DNA from: Iris pallida
Lineage: Eukaryota > Streptophyta > Magnoliopsida > Asparagales > Iridaceae
NCBI GenBank assembly: GCA_029216955.1
Contig: JANAVB010010791.1
Span: forward strand, 9,179,593-9,243,592
Direction: 5' to 3'
Length of the DNA stretch: 64,000 nucleotides
Shown: one piece after another, positions 1-11,478 of the stretch
Numbering within the stretch: the first letter of the stretch is position 1
How the letters are laid out: each line of letters opens with the position of its first letter
Made by a program: the position numbers and the translations under genes
The notes under the pieces: generated by a model
What the model was told of the DNA's origin: nothing
Databases searched by the model: none
Seen by the model: the letters and a program-made list of their open reading frames with translations, nothing else

Positions 1-264
1 TTATCTTTCATACATATTCCTATATTCTGTGACAACACTAGTGCCATTAATTTGACTAAGTACCCTGTCTGTCACTCACGCACTAAACACATTGAGATCA
101 GACGCCACTTTTTGCGTGATCATCAGCAAAATGGCACGATTAACTTAGAGTTTATTGACACTGATCATCAGCTAGCAGATTTCTTTACTAAGCCATTATC
201 CGAAGAGCGCTTCAATTTTCTTTGTCGTGAACTCGGAATTTTGGATGAAGCAGTTATAAGTTGA
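1..264 (+). CDS. pol: Copia pol, C-terminal end (RNase H), partial
   Basis: The codon frame is open from base 1 to the TGA at 262-264, giving 87 residues. Recognisable RNase H segments are the FCDNTSAI strand at the start, then SRTKHIEIR and the LADFFTKPL tail that closes plant copia polyproteins. It is nearly identical to the end of pol in element A (55346-55609). One visible change is Y for N before PVCHS. RNase H removes the RNA template strand during reverse transcription in the cytoplasmic particle. The gene starts left of the window, so whether the whole pol is intact cannot be told. Confidence 0.95.
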   Translation, partial: LSFIHIPIFCDNTSAINLTKYPVCHSRTKHIEIRRHFLRDHQQNGTINLEFIDTDHQLADFFTKPLSEERFNFLCRELGILDEAVIS

Positions 265-1019
265 GACTCACCTGCGTAAATATCGAGTATATTTTGATTC
301 TTTTACGACGAATTTGGTATGGGTACAAGCCGAAAGGGTCCTTCTGACAACAAGGCATAAAAGCCTAAGCGACACGGTGCACTAGTCCTCAGGACTACCG
401 CTAGCTGGGATCCGGCCCCTGCAGCTAACCCATGGCAAATTCGAAATATTGAATTACAATATATTTCCTTGTTTATTATATGGTTTGTTTCGATTTAATA
501 TTGCCTAATTTATTTTTCTAAAGTTTATTCTGACTTTTGTGTACCTCTCTATGTACTTCAATGAATTCATCAAACTTTTATCCTCTCTATTTTTTTTCAA
601 CACTTAACCATTTTTTCATCTTTTCAGCCTGTTTTCAGTTCTGGACCACTAATCCAGAACTCGGGCCGAACTCTGCCCCTAACAGAGTTCGGGCCGAGTT
701 CGGTCCCTATTGGTCCAGCGTCGGGATCAGCCTCTGCCGTTGGATCAGTTTAGATCATACGGTCAGAATTTCTTCCGACCAACGAAAACCCTCTCTTATA
801 TTTCGGGTTTTCATCTCTCTCCTTCACTATTACCTCCTTCCTCACCTCTCCAAACTCTTTCCTTCAAACCCTAACCCTAGTTTTTGATCTAGAGTGCTCC
901 ATTACTCCTCAAAAATCAAGGGAAAGGGGTTTCTCATCATTCTCTTCCACTGTTTATTTATCATTTGAGGTATCATTCTTATCTTCTATACTTCCAATTA
1001 TCAAGTTTATTTTTCGTTT
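265..1019 (+). other. Non-coding linker between pol and ORF3 of B, with GC palindromes
   Basis: No credible gene. The stretch is about 98% identical to 55610-56300 of element A until about position 955, after which the two diverge. At 655-675 and 683-703 lie two near-palindromes built on the core TCGGGCCGA, close relatives of the perfect palindromes in the LTRs. A CT-rich leader-like stretch follows (about 780-960). The region probably carries the leader, and perhaps the promoter, of ORF3. That role is inferred from position only. Confidence 0.6.
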
Positions 1020-2285
1020 ATGGCTCCTCGCTTGTTCAATCGTGGAAAAAGGATTCGAACTGAGAGTGTTTCCTCTTCGGATTCTCCTCCTTCAATTGAA
1101 CAAATCATTGACCATCTTCAACCCCCTCATCCATTGTTCAATCCACCTCGTCCCCGAAATCCTTATACCTATGACAACCGATTATTTGTCTTACTAGATG
1201 CATCAAACAACTGGTTTAGTGACTTTCGGAATCGTCAGGTATTCGTAGGACATCCTATTAATTTTTCTATATTCTCTCAATATGATTCTTTATTTCATGA
1301 CCTCTGTTTTGATGAGCTAGTCACTACCACTTCTGCTATCTATCGTCATGCTGTCCAAATGTTCTACTGCAACATGACCTTTGATGACCTCCATATTCAT
1401 TTACGAGTTGTAGGTATCAATATATCCTTTGATGACTTTGACTTAGCCGAATATCTTGATCTTCCAGAGCCCACTTCTTGGGAAAAGCTTGTTGACGCTC
1501 GATCGTTCCGTTTTCCCGACGGGATTTCCCTTGAGAGCTTCAAGGACGATTTGTGTACTCCATACACACGTCCTCGCAAGCTCATGGCTAAATATCTCAA
1601 CCCATATTTTTCTGACCTTCATTGGATAATCTCTAACACCATTCTACCCAAAACAGGTTCTCCTGATGACATTACTTATCTTGAAATATCTGCTCTTTAT
1701 CATCTTCACTCTGAAATTTCTTTCAATCTTCCACGTTCCATGATGGACTGGATGATTCACTGTAGGAAGAAACCACGAGCTCTAGTTTATCCTTTGTACC
1801 TTCCTATGATCTTTCGTGCATTTCACATACCACTTGACACCTGTCCATTTTTGCCTGCTCCTGCCTTTCTGTCCAAGGCACGACGCCTTCAGGCAGCCAT
1901 CGCCTCTCTTGAGACTTCTGAGCAGTCTGCTGATGAGGAGCCTGACGCCGCTCCACTCGGTCAGGATGTACCACTTCTACCTGCCACTCTTGAGTCTATT
2001 CAGACTATGCTCCGGGATCGTTTTGACCTTGAGGACGAGCGCTGGACCCAGCTGGATTATCGTAGTACTCTACAGATGAGTGTCCTCGGCAACTCCTTGC
2101 ATGATATACGGTACTCCATGTCTCATCATCTGCACATTCCCATGGAGCAGGATCCTGAGCGCGCGGGCCATCGCATTGATGATCCATGGGTCATGCGTTA
2201 CATGGATCCGGATGCTGCATTTCTGGACCCCCGTCGCTCCTTCCCTGGTCCTTCAGACCCTCCAGGACCTTCTCGTGCTCCGTGA
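1020..2285 (+). CDS. Intact third ORF (ORF3, 'env-like' position) of copia B
   Basis: ATG to TGA, 421 residues, fully open. The body has the signature of the family usually annotated as a plant transposon protein (PF20167-like): the MFYCNMTFDD segment near residue 120, a VVGINISFDDFDLAEYLDL-type stretch, then LMAKYLNPYF and a MMDWMIHCRKKPRALVYPLYLP block near residue 240. The C-terminal third is acidic and then Pro/Ser-rich (SFPGPSDPPGPS). I see no signal peptide, furin-like site or transmembrane segment, so 'env-like' describes only its place 3' of pol. The ATG was chosen because it and the following MAPRL are shared with element A (56366). Its biochemical role is unknown. A's copy has two nonsense codons, and a third, old copy lies at 18050-23340 on the other strand. 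Confidence 0.88.
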   Translation: MAPRLFNRGKRIRTESVSSSDSPPSIEQIIDHLQPPHPLFNPPRPRNPYTYDNRLFVLLDASNNWFSDFRNRQVFVGHPINFSIFSQYDSLFHDLCFDELVTTTSAIYRHAVQMFYCNMTFDDLHIHLRVVGINISFDDFDLAEYLDLPEPTSWEKLVDARSFRFPDGISLESFKDDLCTPYTRPRKLMAKYLNPYFSDLHWIISNTILPKTGSPDDITYLEISALYHLHSEISFNLPRSMMDWMIHCRKKPRALVYPLYLPMIFRAFHIPLDTCPFLPAPAFLSKARRLQAAIASLETSEQSADEEPDAAPLGQDVPLLPATLESIQTMLRDRFDLEDERWTQLDYRSTLQMSVLGNSLHDIRYSMSHHLHIPMEQDPERAGHRIDDPWVMRYMDPDAAFLDPRRSFPGPSDPPGPSRAP

Positions 2286-2594
2286 TGAAGATTGGCTAGA
2301 TCTGCTGCTGCTACTGATGATGATCTTAGTTGATGCTTTTTGATTTCAGTTATTTAGTTTATTATGGATTTAAGTACTTGGTTTTATGTACTCAAACTCT
2401 GGTTGTGTGTCTGACACTTGGTTTTGTGGATGACATTTTATGCTCATTATCATAGTTTTACTTTATGCTAGTGACTCATTTTGTTTAGTCATACACTGTT
2501 TCTTCACTGCTTGGTGTGGTTGCATCACTCTTAGTTGTCTATACTGCAGTTTATATGATCTATCATTCATATGCAGTCTATATTGCTAACTGCC
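2286..2594 (+). other. 3' untranslated stretch of copia B
   Basis: TG/TT-rich DNA between the ORF3 stop and the purine-tract array, nearly identical to 57629-57929 of element A. No coding signal seen. Confidence 0.5.
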
Positions 2595-2884
2595 AAAAGG
2601 GGGAGAACTATGTATATTCTGGCTAGATATATATTTGGTATCATATCTTTCGCTTTCGTATATCTGTGCTTGTTTGTGCTTTTTGGAGATATTATACAGG
2701 TTCAATGTATTATTTACGGGGGAGCTATTTCTTCTAGCTCAGCACCGTTCACTGATCACGGGGGAGCTCTTATTTCTAGCTCGACATCAATTATGGGGGA
2801 GCTATGTTGCTATGATCAACTGTGTCCAGGTATGAATGTTGAATATACATATATTATTTTGTTAATTATCAATATGGGGGAGAT
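2595..2884 (+). promoter_or_regulatory. Polypurine-tract array of copia B
   Basis: Five purine tracts of the form GGGGGAG lie at about 2595-2608, 2716-2726, 2759-2768, 2794-2803 and 2874-2884. The last directly abuts the 3' LTR and is the expected primer for plus-strand DNA synthesis. Two internal copies are followed by inverted GAGCTA ... TAGCTC arms that could form hairpins. Element A has the same array (57930-58195). Multiple polypurine tracts have been described for Sireviruses. The hairpin reading is my own. Confidence 0.75.
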
Positions 2885-3831
2885 TGTTGACACAAAGTCA
2901 CAGTCAACCAAATATTGACAATATTGACTAAATAATATCTGTAATAATTCAATACGACACACGACGTCTGCATTAAGCTCAAGACAGAAGACAGCTCAGC
3001 TTCCGTGTCTCAGTTGATTCGAGTCTGTATTTTACACTTTCTTTGAGTCTAGACTAATGTAATCTGAGTCATGCTGAGCTCTTGAAACTTAGACTATAGC
3101 CTACCCAAAAATCCCAAAGCTCCCCCAAACCAGAAATTCCCAAATGGTCCCCTTTGAACCACTCTGTGCTCTGGAGACAGAGTTCGGGCCGAACTCTGCC
3201 TCCACACAGAGTTTGGGCCGAACTCTTTCCCCTAGAAATCAGGAACCCTAATTTTAGGGTTAGCTGGTTGCTAGTTGTCCAACGGCCAAATATTTGAATT
3301 TTCCTACCCGAATTCTGGCCAAATTCTGCCTATAAAAACACTATAAATAGGGCATGAATTCTCTCATTCCAATCCATCCAATCTTCTCTTCTCTTCTCTC
3401 TTATAAGCTCAAATAAGCCATATCCTTCCCATCTACTAGCCACAAGCCTCCTAAGTCTCGAGTGCTCAGTATCTCTCAGTTAGGATTCTTGTGCAAGAGT
3501 CGAAGAAGTCGCTTGGACAATTCCAAGCAAATCGCCACTGCGATCCTCTGTTAGAAGTTGACGTGCTCTTCTGAAGTAAAGGCACGGTTGTAAACTACTA
3601 TTTCACAAATAGTGGATTTGAATCCTGAGCTAGAGTTCTCAGGCCTGGACTAGTCCTCCACGAGGGAAACCAGGTTAAAATTGTTGTGTTTGCGTAAGCT
3701 CTTTTTGCTCTCTATTTATTTTCCGTACTTTACTCTGATTATTTATTGTTGGTGAAAGAGTTATTTTTAATTGGTCATTTTTCTATATATACTCTATTCA
3801 CCCCCCTCTAGAGTTGCCAAACTGTTCTTCA
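2885..3831 (+). repeat. 3' LTR of copia B
   Basis: 947 bp from TGTTGACACAAAG to CAAACTGTTCTTCA, with TG...CA ends. It is homologous over its length to both 944-bp LTRs of A. The first 280 bases or so are clearly more diverged than the rest. It has a palindrome at 3178-3198, a degenerate second copy near 3207-3227, and a TATAAATA box at 3342-3349. Confidence 0.95.
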
Positions 3832-3836
3832 AGTAT

Positions 3837-5337
3837 TGCCTGGAGCAGATAGCGTGTTAGCCAATCTCCAAGTGCAATCGTCATTAGTAGAGTGGATCAA
3901 GGCTGCATTACCTACGGATGCTAGATTTTGACGGCTTTGAGAGGGGACTGAGGCAGGAGAGCAGACGAGATTGAGGATTCATCCTGATGGGACATTGCGT
4001 TGTGGTGATCGTATTTATGTTCCTAATGGAGAGCTTCGGTTGGAGTTGATGACGGAAGCACACAGTTCGACTTGCTCTATACATCCCGGAGGAACTAAGA
4101 CGTACCGGGACTTACGGCAGCGTTATTGGTGGCACAGAATGAAGCGGGAGATAGTTTATTTCATGGCCAAGTGTTTGGTATGCCAACAAGTGAAGGCCGA
4201 GCACCAGAGGACAGCCGAATTATTGCTGCCGCTACCCATTCTCGAGTGGAAGTAGGAGCACATTACGATGGACTTCGTCACAGGATTTCCTCGGAGTCCT
4301 AGTGGACAAGATGCGGTATGGGTGATTATTGATAGACTTACCAAATCGGCCCACTTCTTACCTTTTAGAGTGGGGCAGTCTACAGAAGTTTTGGTGGATA
4401 TGTATATGAAGAAAATAGTAAAGCTACACAGTGTACCAGTTAGCATCGTGTCAGATCGTGACTCGAGATTTACCTCACACTTTTGGAGGAGTATACAGGA
4501 CAGTTTTGGTACGCATTTGAAGTTTAGCACGTCGTACCATCCGCAGACAGAGGGCCAGTCAGAGCGTACGATTCAGATGCTAGAGGATATGCTAAGGGCG
4601 TGTATGCTTGACTTTGGCGGATCATGGAAAGACCACCTTTATCTTGTAGAGTTTTCTTACAATAATAGCTATCAAGCGAGCATCCAGATGGCTCCGTTTG
4701 AAGCATTGTATGGTAGGAAGTGTCGATCTCCTGTCTGTTGGAGCGACATCGGAGAGCGACAGATATTAGGACCTGAGTTGGTTTTGAGCACAGTGGAGAA
4801 GGTAAAGAAGATACATGACCACCTACGAGCAGCGCAGGATCGACAGAAGCAGTGGACAGATAATCGTCGTTGACCCTTGGAGTTCAAGGAAAGCGACCAT
4901 GTATTCTTGAAGATGTCCCACACAAGAGGCACGTTCGATTCGGAGGACGTGGCAAGATGAGTCCACGATACATCAGCCCTTTTGATGTCTTGGAATGTGT
5001 TGGAGAGGTTGCCTACAGATTGGCATTTCAACCGTCGCTAGAGGGAGTACATGACATATTTCACATGTCTCAGCTGAGGAGGTACGTGGGAGACAGCAGT
5101 CATATGCTCGATCACTCCGAAATCACCGTTGGACCGAGCTTGTTGTACCAAGAGCAACCGGTAGGTATCTTTGATCGTCGAGTGAAGGTGTTACGGAATC
5201 AATCTATACCATTGGTTCGCGTGGCATGGAAGCATCACTCGCCAGGAGAGTCTACTTGGGAGGGCGAGGACGACATTCGAAATCGCTACCCGCATTTGTT
5301 CGAATACCAAGGTACATCTTGCATGTTGATCCTTTGA
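3837..5337 (+). pseudogene. pol: Ty3/gypsy chromovirus pol remnant (element J): integrase and chromodomain
   Basis: Order seen: end of RNase H/linker (SVLANLQVQSSLVEWIKAA), the integrase HHCC zinc-binding module (HPGGTKTYRDLRQRYWWH, then CLVCQQ), the DDE core (MDFVTGFP, VSDRDSRF, QSERTIQ at about 4270-4570), the ALYGRKCRSP segment, and a chromodomain-type tail (HMSQLRRYV ... STWEGEDDIRNRYPHLF). Damage: two stops near 3930-3945, TAG at about 4252 for an expected Trp, TGA at about 4871 for an expected Arg, and a frameshift near 4935. The 5' part is missing because copia B sits against it. The integrase with chromodomain would insert cDNA into chromatin; this copy cannot encode a whole enzyme. 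Tekay/Del-like clade is inferred from the tail. Confidence 0.93.
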
Positions 5338-5412
5338 TTTCGTATTGCATTCCATACCCCTACCGACGTTAGTTTTAATTTCGAGGATGAAATTTCTTTA
5401 AGTTGGGTAGGA
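5338..5412 (+). promoter_or_regulatory. 3' end of gypsy J with polypurine-tract region
   Basis: The segment TTTCGAGGATGAAATTTC followed by AAGTTGGGTAGG directly precedes the LTR. This layout is typical of chromoviruses just before the 3' LTR, and element C carries the same block on the minus strand at about 47036-47070. Confidence 0.65.
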
Positions 5413-5644
5413 TATAAACCCCCATATTTTATTTTAATTATTATAGTAATTTAAAAGTTTGTTATACCTATTTTTATATTAAACCAGTAGTTTTCTTTCT
5501 AGTTAATATATATGTATACATGCTTGTATATTATACTATCATAAAAGTAGTCCCCAATATAGTTGGGAATTTAGATATGTTTTTTTTCCATATTTTTAGA
5601 AATTTCTTTTGGCATTTTTAACCTATTTATTTCACCAGCTAATG

Positions 5645-5752
<108 letters not shown>

Positions 5753-8189
5753 AAGTATAATGCTGCTATAGTACATGGAGTTCCCCCGACCCCAAAACCC
5801 GCACGTTGAGCAGCAGACTCAAGGATTTCGAAATTTCGAAATCACCTCAATCTTTCACCAAATTTAATCAAATTTTTTTGATCGATCCTAATAGGATTCT
5901 CTACCTTATAAATGTCTCAATTCTAATCTAAACCCAATCGGAAATTCGAATTAAATTCAGTTTAAATTTGAGTATATAAACTCGAACCCATCAAATAGAA
6001 ACCTTCGAACCCTAAATTTTTTTCTTTTGTGAGCTTTTCGCGACGACCCCGAGCACACCCTAACCTGGGCGAACATCCCCAGACCTTCGTCGACCACCAC
6101 GGAGACACCAGAGCACCGCGGCCGTCGATCTCTGCAACAGAGAGTTCTTTGTTTTGTTTCAAAACTGATTCCCAGTTACTCCCCTTTCTGATTTAATTTC
6201 CCCTTATATACTAGATCGTTTTCGACTCTGCAAAATTCCTTAGGAAGCCTGTGTAACCGCCTACTAACCCCTCTAAAGGGATTTTAGCATAACCCTGTAT
6301 TTCGAGCGAAAACTCGCCTCGAAGTTGACAACTTTCTGCTCAAAAAACAGAGCATGAGGACTGTTTAAACCCTCAATTTGGAAACCAAATTATTGACTAA
6401 ATATTAGGATTTTTGACAAACCAATTGAAAATAGAGGAAGACAACATATACGAATGTAGAACCCAACTCGTAGAACTTAATTTCGTTAATTAGGTAGAAA
6501 GTTATTCGGTAACAAAGTTTGAGAAAAACTATGTTTTAAAACTGTAGAAATTAGAAAACTTTTCCCGATACGACGTGCGTCCCGACAAACCGGGCAACAT
6601 GGTTGTGCACTATATGCATCGAAAGGCACGTATGGACGTTGCCGACGTATCGGAACTGACGGGGCTCGATTTCGTTGCGTGTGCACGACGAAATCAGTGC
6701 GTATCCGTCAATATACCCCCGTATCGACCTTTTGCAAACTTGACCATAACTTCGTGCACGTTTGTCGGATCGGCACGAAAATTGTGCCAGCAGAACCGCA
6801 TCGATTTTTTGGTCCTGTATGTCGAGTTTGGTCTGATTCTGAGAAGGTTGATCGGAACGCCAAATTTGACGGGACTACGACCCGATCCAACGAGCAAAAT
6901 TATGCATGACTCATCGGAATCCAAAATTGGACATACCGTTGGGTTCGTCTCTTCAAACCGAATTCGTAGACATATAGTTTGACGACTTTAGAGACCGTTG
7001 ACATTGGCACGCATTTCGGTGCAAAGCGGTCCAACGGCGGACATAGTTTTGACCCAAAATTACGATATTGGCCCTATTCCAGAATTTGACTTTAGGACAA
7101 GCGTTTCTAGAGGTATCTTTTACACCGGAAACGTTTTTGATGTTTGTTTCAGCATCCGGAGTCATCTGTGAATTGTGAGTTTTTTTGATGCTGCCGCTTG
7201 CGACTGTTGGATTGCCTTCCTCGCACCACAGGCAAGTATACCTTGCCATAGATTCTGATTGTGCTCATTTATTTTCAGTATATTTTATTATTGCATATTT
7301 CTTTCTCTTGTTTGTCATTTTGTTTATATTGTGCGTCCATGTCATACTTGGGTGCAGGCGCCTAGATTTAGTCGTTTACGTTATTTTATACTTTATTATG
7401 CATATCGACCTAGTGTTAGACGACCACCTTATGAGTGTGGGATATTTTCATATCTCCTATGGCCTTGACACATTTGTATCATGTGATGAGTGAGTTCATA
7501 TAGGACACAGACTTGCGTACTCGACTGGCCATTTATACGTATGGGTCGTACGACGGATAGGAGGTAACTGTTATTAGTGTGTCGAGTTAAAAGCCATAGC
7601 AGTTACCAACTGGACAGGTTGTGGATACATCTTGGACAGTAGCATTGGGGGGAGGGGACAGCTACTAGCGTAGGGGCTACATTTACATTTTTACACACAT
7701 TTGTGGGCCGAGAGTGACTCGTATGAGCGCTACTTTCTGTCCCTGACCGATAGCGACTTGGATGAGCGCTACTTACTGCCATTCTTTATTTACTCTGCTG
7801 ATCCTACAGCCCCTGCATCACTACAAAAAAAGTAAGCTTTTGGGACGACAATATCTGATACACTATTTTTAAGTGTCTTAAAAGATCAATCTTTGGGATG
7901 ACTATTTATTTTGTAATAAAAAATAATAATATTTGGGACAAATTTGTGTATGGGTTCTAATAATATAACTTATTTTAGAATAAAAGTTGGTTCCATCCAA
8001 ATAAAATTGCTTTTGTCCCAATAAACTCTGGAGGAAAAAGAAAAAGTTGGCGGACCAAAAACTTTTGGTGTGTCCCATCATTTATTTTATCTAATTTTTT
8101 AATTAATGTTTAAACCAACAAATCTGAACCATTCATAACTTTAATCTGAACCGTTCATATGTTTAGGTTAATATGATAGGGGTCTGCCT

Positions 8190-8350
8190 ATTCTCTCTCT
8201 CTCTCTCTCTCTCTGCGTTGGGAGGAGGAGGCGGAGCTCTTGGCACACTTGTGTTCGAAGGGGGAGATGGAGCTCTCTCTCCACCTCTTCGTCTTCCCTT
8301 TCCAAATCTGCGTTGGAAGGGGGAGACATTGCTATCTCCTCATATGCGTT
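8190..8350 (+). other. (CT)n tract and GGAGG-rich segment inside the CACTA element
   Basis: A 24-base CT run (8191-8214) leads into a G-rich segment with three copies of TGCGTTGGRRG spaced 60-120 bases apart. It may be a captured leader sequence. No protein family recognised. Confidence 0.35.
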
Positions 8351-9891
8351 GGAAGTGGTATTATTCTAGACCAAATCTAATTTCGTTTATTCGAGAAATT
8401 AGGTATCAAGTTTTAGATCTGCATACTCATTCTACTAATTTCTTGTTCGACATACTCTTCCTACTAACTTTTGTTATACTTTTAGTTCAAATTTAGGTAT
8501 TTGAAAAACTTTCAAAGTTTCACAATTTTTGATTTTGTGTTTAACTGATTTTATTTTGGTCAGATTTAATACTAATTTCGGAAATAATATTATTCAAAGT
8601 TAGGGATCCATTTTCGTGTTATACTGAGATATGGGAAATCTCTAATTTTGACCTTAATGCTGATTTTATCTTTAATATTATTCGATAAATTATTGTTTTT
8701 GTGTTCTACTAATTTAGGTCAATATATTATTGTTTATGTTTAATACCAATTTAGGTGTAACTATTTGAAATTTTGGGCATGCTACTCAATTGTGATTGTT
8801 ATCAACTCTTCTATAGGGAAATAATGATATGTGAAGTCAGGTACAAAATTAACAAGATTTTGAATAGAGATCTTAAATTGCTCTGTTGGAAAATTTGAAA
8901 ATAGTTTTGGGGCTATCAAAGAGAATTGAATTACTTTGAGAGAATTGAATTATAGTAGCAAAGTCAACTTATTGATGCAGCCAAGAGGAGATAAATAATC
9001 TGTTTGGAGGATACTCAATGTGAAGTTGAAAGAAGCGTTAACAATGCTATAACATTTAACTTTCTTTTCAACTGTTCAGTCTGAAGGACTTCTAGACACT
9101 ACACACATAAGTGCTCTCGGAATATAGTACAAGTTGAAATTGTTTACTCACAGTGATTTGTCAGGCGTTAATCATGAACTTTCCAGTTAACCACTTAAAC
9201 CTAAATGCTCTATCACTTTAAAGCAATGCTCACTGGTTGTTTATATCTGTGGGTGTACTGATAGTGTGTTACTTCCTGATGGAAAGTATTGGTAATATGA
9301 TTCATGCCTGGTGCAAGTAATGATGTTATGTAACTTGATGCTTCCTCATGAAGACACTAATGCTTTCATTATTGCGTATGTGGCTGCTAATTTTGTCAGA
9401 TTAATCCAGTTTTGTGTTAAGAGTAAGCAATGTACATTTAAAGCGAAAAATTATCTAAACCTTGAAAGTGGAGTTTGCTACATTACAAGTGAATCTCCTT
9501 CTACACATGACAAGTTTGTCTTCCCTAGATTCTATTGTCAATATTAAGTTGATATCACACAATTTTGTTGGTTGATGTATTTTGTATTTAAAGAATGATA
9601 AGAAAGTACATGCTGACAAAGAGAAAATTGCCTTCATATTAAATACTTTTCTAATTTTTCAAGTAAGCTTGTATGGTCTTTCTTTTTTATTTTACTAATT
9701 AATTGGACATTCATCAGCTTCAACAACTATGGGTTCGACATTGTAAGATGATGTTTGCGAGGCGAGAGATGAGGATACTGATGGTGGACCTCAATGCTTC
9801 CTGCAAGACCCACTATCCTGTACACGTTCATGCTTGGAGAATTCATCGCAACCATTCCAACCATAGGTTGGTGGGTGTGGGGGTGTGTGTG

Positions 9892-9898
9892 TGTGTGG

Positions 9899-9984
<86 letters not shown>
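9892..9984 (+). repeat. (GT)n(TA)n microsatellite
   Basis: About 30 bases of GT followed by about 63 of TA with one phase break, inside the CACTA element. Confidence 0.97.
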
Positions 9985-9989
<5 letters not shown>

Positions 9990-11395
9990 TTGTCAGGTTC
10001 ACATATAAACCTCTATGTTATATACTTCAGTTTTCAGATGAAATGATCACATTGGAAAAATACTCCACAAATTGGTGACCAAAAAAACTATGATAAATTT
10101 CTTCCTAAGAAGCACTATGTTGCACCTGTTCACAAAAAAATACCAGCTACCTTGCACTGATACATATGCATATATAGAAGGACAAAACATAGATATGTAT
10201 ATTTCAAATACATACAAATAATAATATGTACAAATAGATACATGATTTAGAGATTTGTAAATAATATAAATTGTATTGAAATAATTACAAATATGTGATA
10301 ATATACATGTTCATGATACTACACTAGCAGTTATTATAAGCAACTTATGGTTGTGAGCATTCTTCTACAACCAAAATACCTATATCAAGTGTCACGATCC
10401 ATTTAATTCCGGAGTAGATTTTTGAAATGTTATACTATTATATATTTTTCTCTGGCTTCATATCATAAGTTAAATGCAATTATTACAACCAAAATACCTA
10501 TATCAAATGATGTTGCAAAACTCTAAATTAAATGGATCTACGAGAATAATAATTGGAATACATACGGAACGATTACTTGAGTTGGTGCAAAATTTCTGGG
10601 CTAAGAAAATAATGAAGAAGAAGGTTGTATTAAAAATAATGAAGAAGATAAGGTTGTGTTCTAGTATGAAATAGCTACTTGGTACTTTCTTGGTAGGAAA
10701 AATTCAATATCCAGATTGAGTTCGGGTTGCCAAGGACGGACCAATTGTTATCAACATATGTCCATATAATAATCCCTATAACAAAATGTGAATGAACTAA
10801 ATATAAAAACGTGTAACAGAAAATACAAAGACCAAGTTTCCAAGAAACAATAGCTTCCATTCATTCATATATACACCAAAGCTTCTAAGAAAACATCTGT
10901 AATGGATACACTGATCTATAATAGGTTTTCTGTTAGTTACATAGATCAGGAAAAAGCCAATCTTAAGAAATCCACATCTAGACAAACCCAAGCAATGCAA
11001 GATCGTTAAGCAAGGAAAACTGCTTTAAGCAAGCGGCTGGTTCATTGGCTACAAAATGCGAAAAAGCATCCTTTTTAAGGTGTCTGCATAACTTTATTTA
11101 CCTTCTGGTTCAGTTGACAGGACTGCTTCTTTTACTAGTGCGTTCTCCACTGGAAACAAAAGGAAGATGCATCACCCTGAACAAGTAAAAAAAATCATTA
11201 TTTATATAAATAAGCCTCTAAAATTATCAAGGTCTTACTCGTAGCTGGTATTTTTCTCCATTCATATCCATTTTTTTTCCATTTCTTGCATGATAGTGAT
11301 TAATGCTAGTATTTTTTTTACTCAATGGCAGTGGGAAGCTCCCACACTTTTGCTCATCGAAATTAGCATTAACCAAATGTAGTCACTACTTGAGG

Positions 11396-11398
<3 letters not shown>

Positions 11399-11477
<79 letters not shown>
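11399..11477 (+). repeat. (AT)n microsatellite
   Basis: About 78 bases of uninterrupted AT inside the CACTA element. Confidence 0.97.

Positions 11478-11478
<1 letters not shown>

Larger units (their letters stand above)
1..3831 (+). mobile_element. Ty1/copia Sirevirus-like element B, 3' portion
   Basis: The window opens inside the RNase H domain of a copia pol. After it come a long linker, an extra open reading frame, a purine-tract array and a complete 3' LTR. The same order is seen in element A (39746-59139), and the pol end, linker and post-ORF3 region are about 97-98% identical to A by eye. The 5' LTR, gag and most of pol lie outside the window. It inserted in the pol of gypsy element J; the 5 bases after the LTR (AGTAT, 3832-3836) are the expected target duplication, but the matching left copy is off the window. 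Copia superfamily is certain from the RNase H. The Sirevirus assignment is inference, from the third ORF and the repeated polypurine tract. Confidence 0.93.

Noticed and set aside
1020..2285. ORF3 as a true envelope glycoprotein.
   Set aside because: No signal peptide, cleavage site or transmembrane helix can be seen. Only the position resembles env.
6575..6982. Open frame of 135 codons in LTR J.
   Set aside because: It lies inside an LTR, and the homologous stretch of LTR K (about 60700-61060) does not keep the frame.
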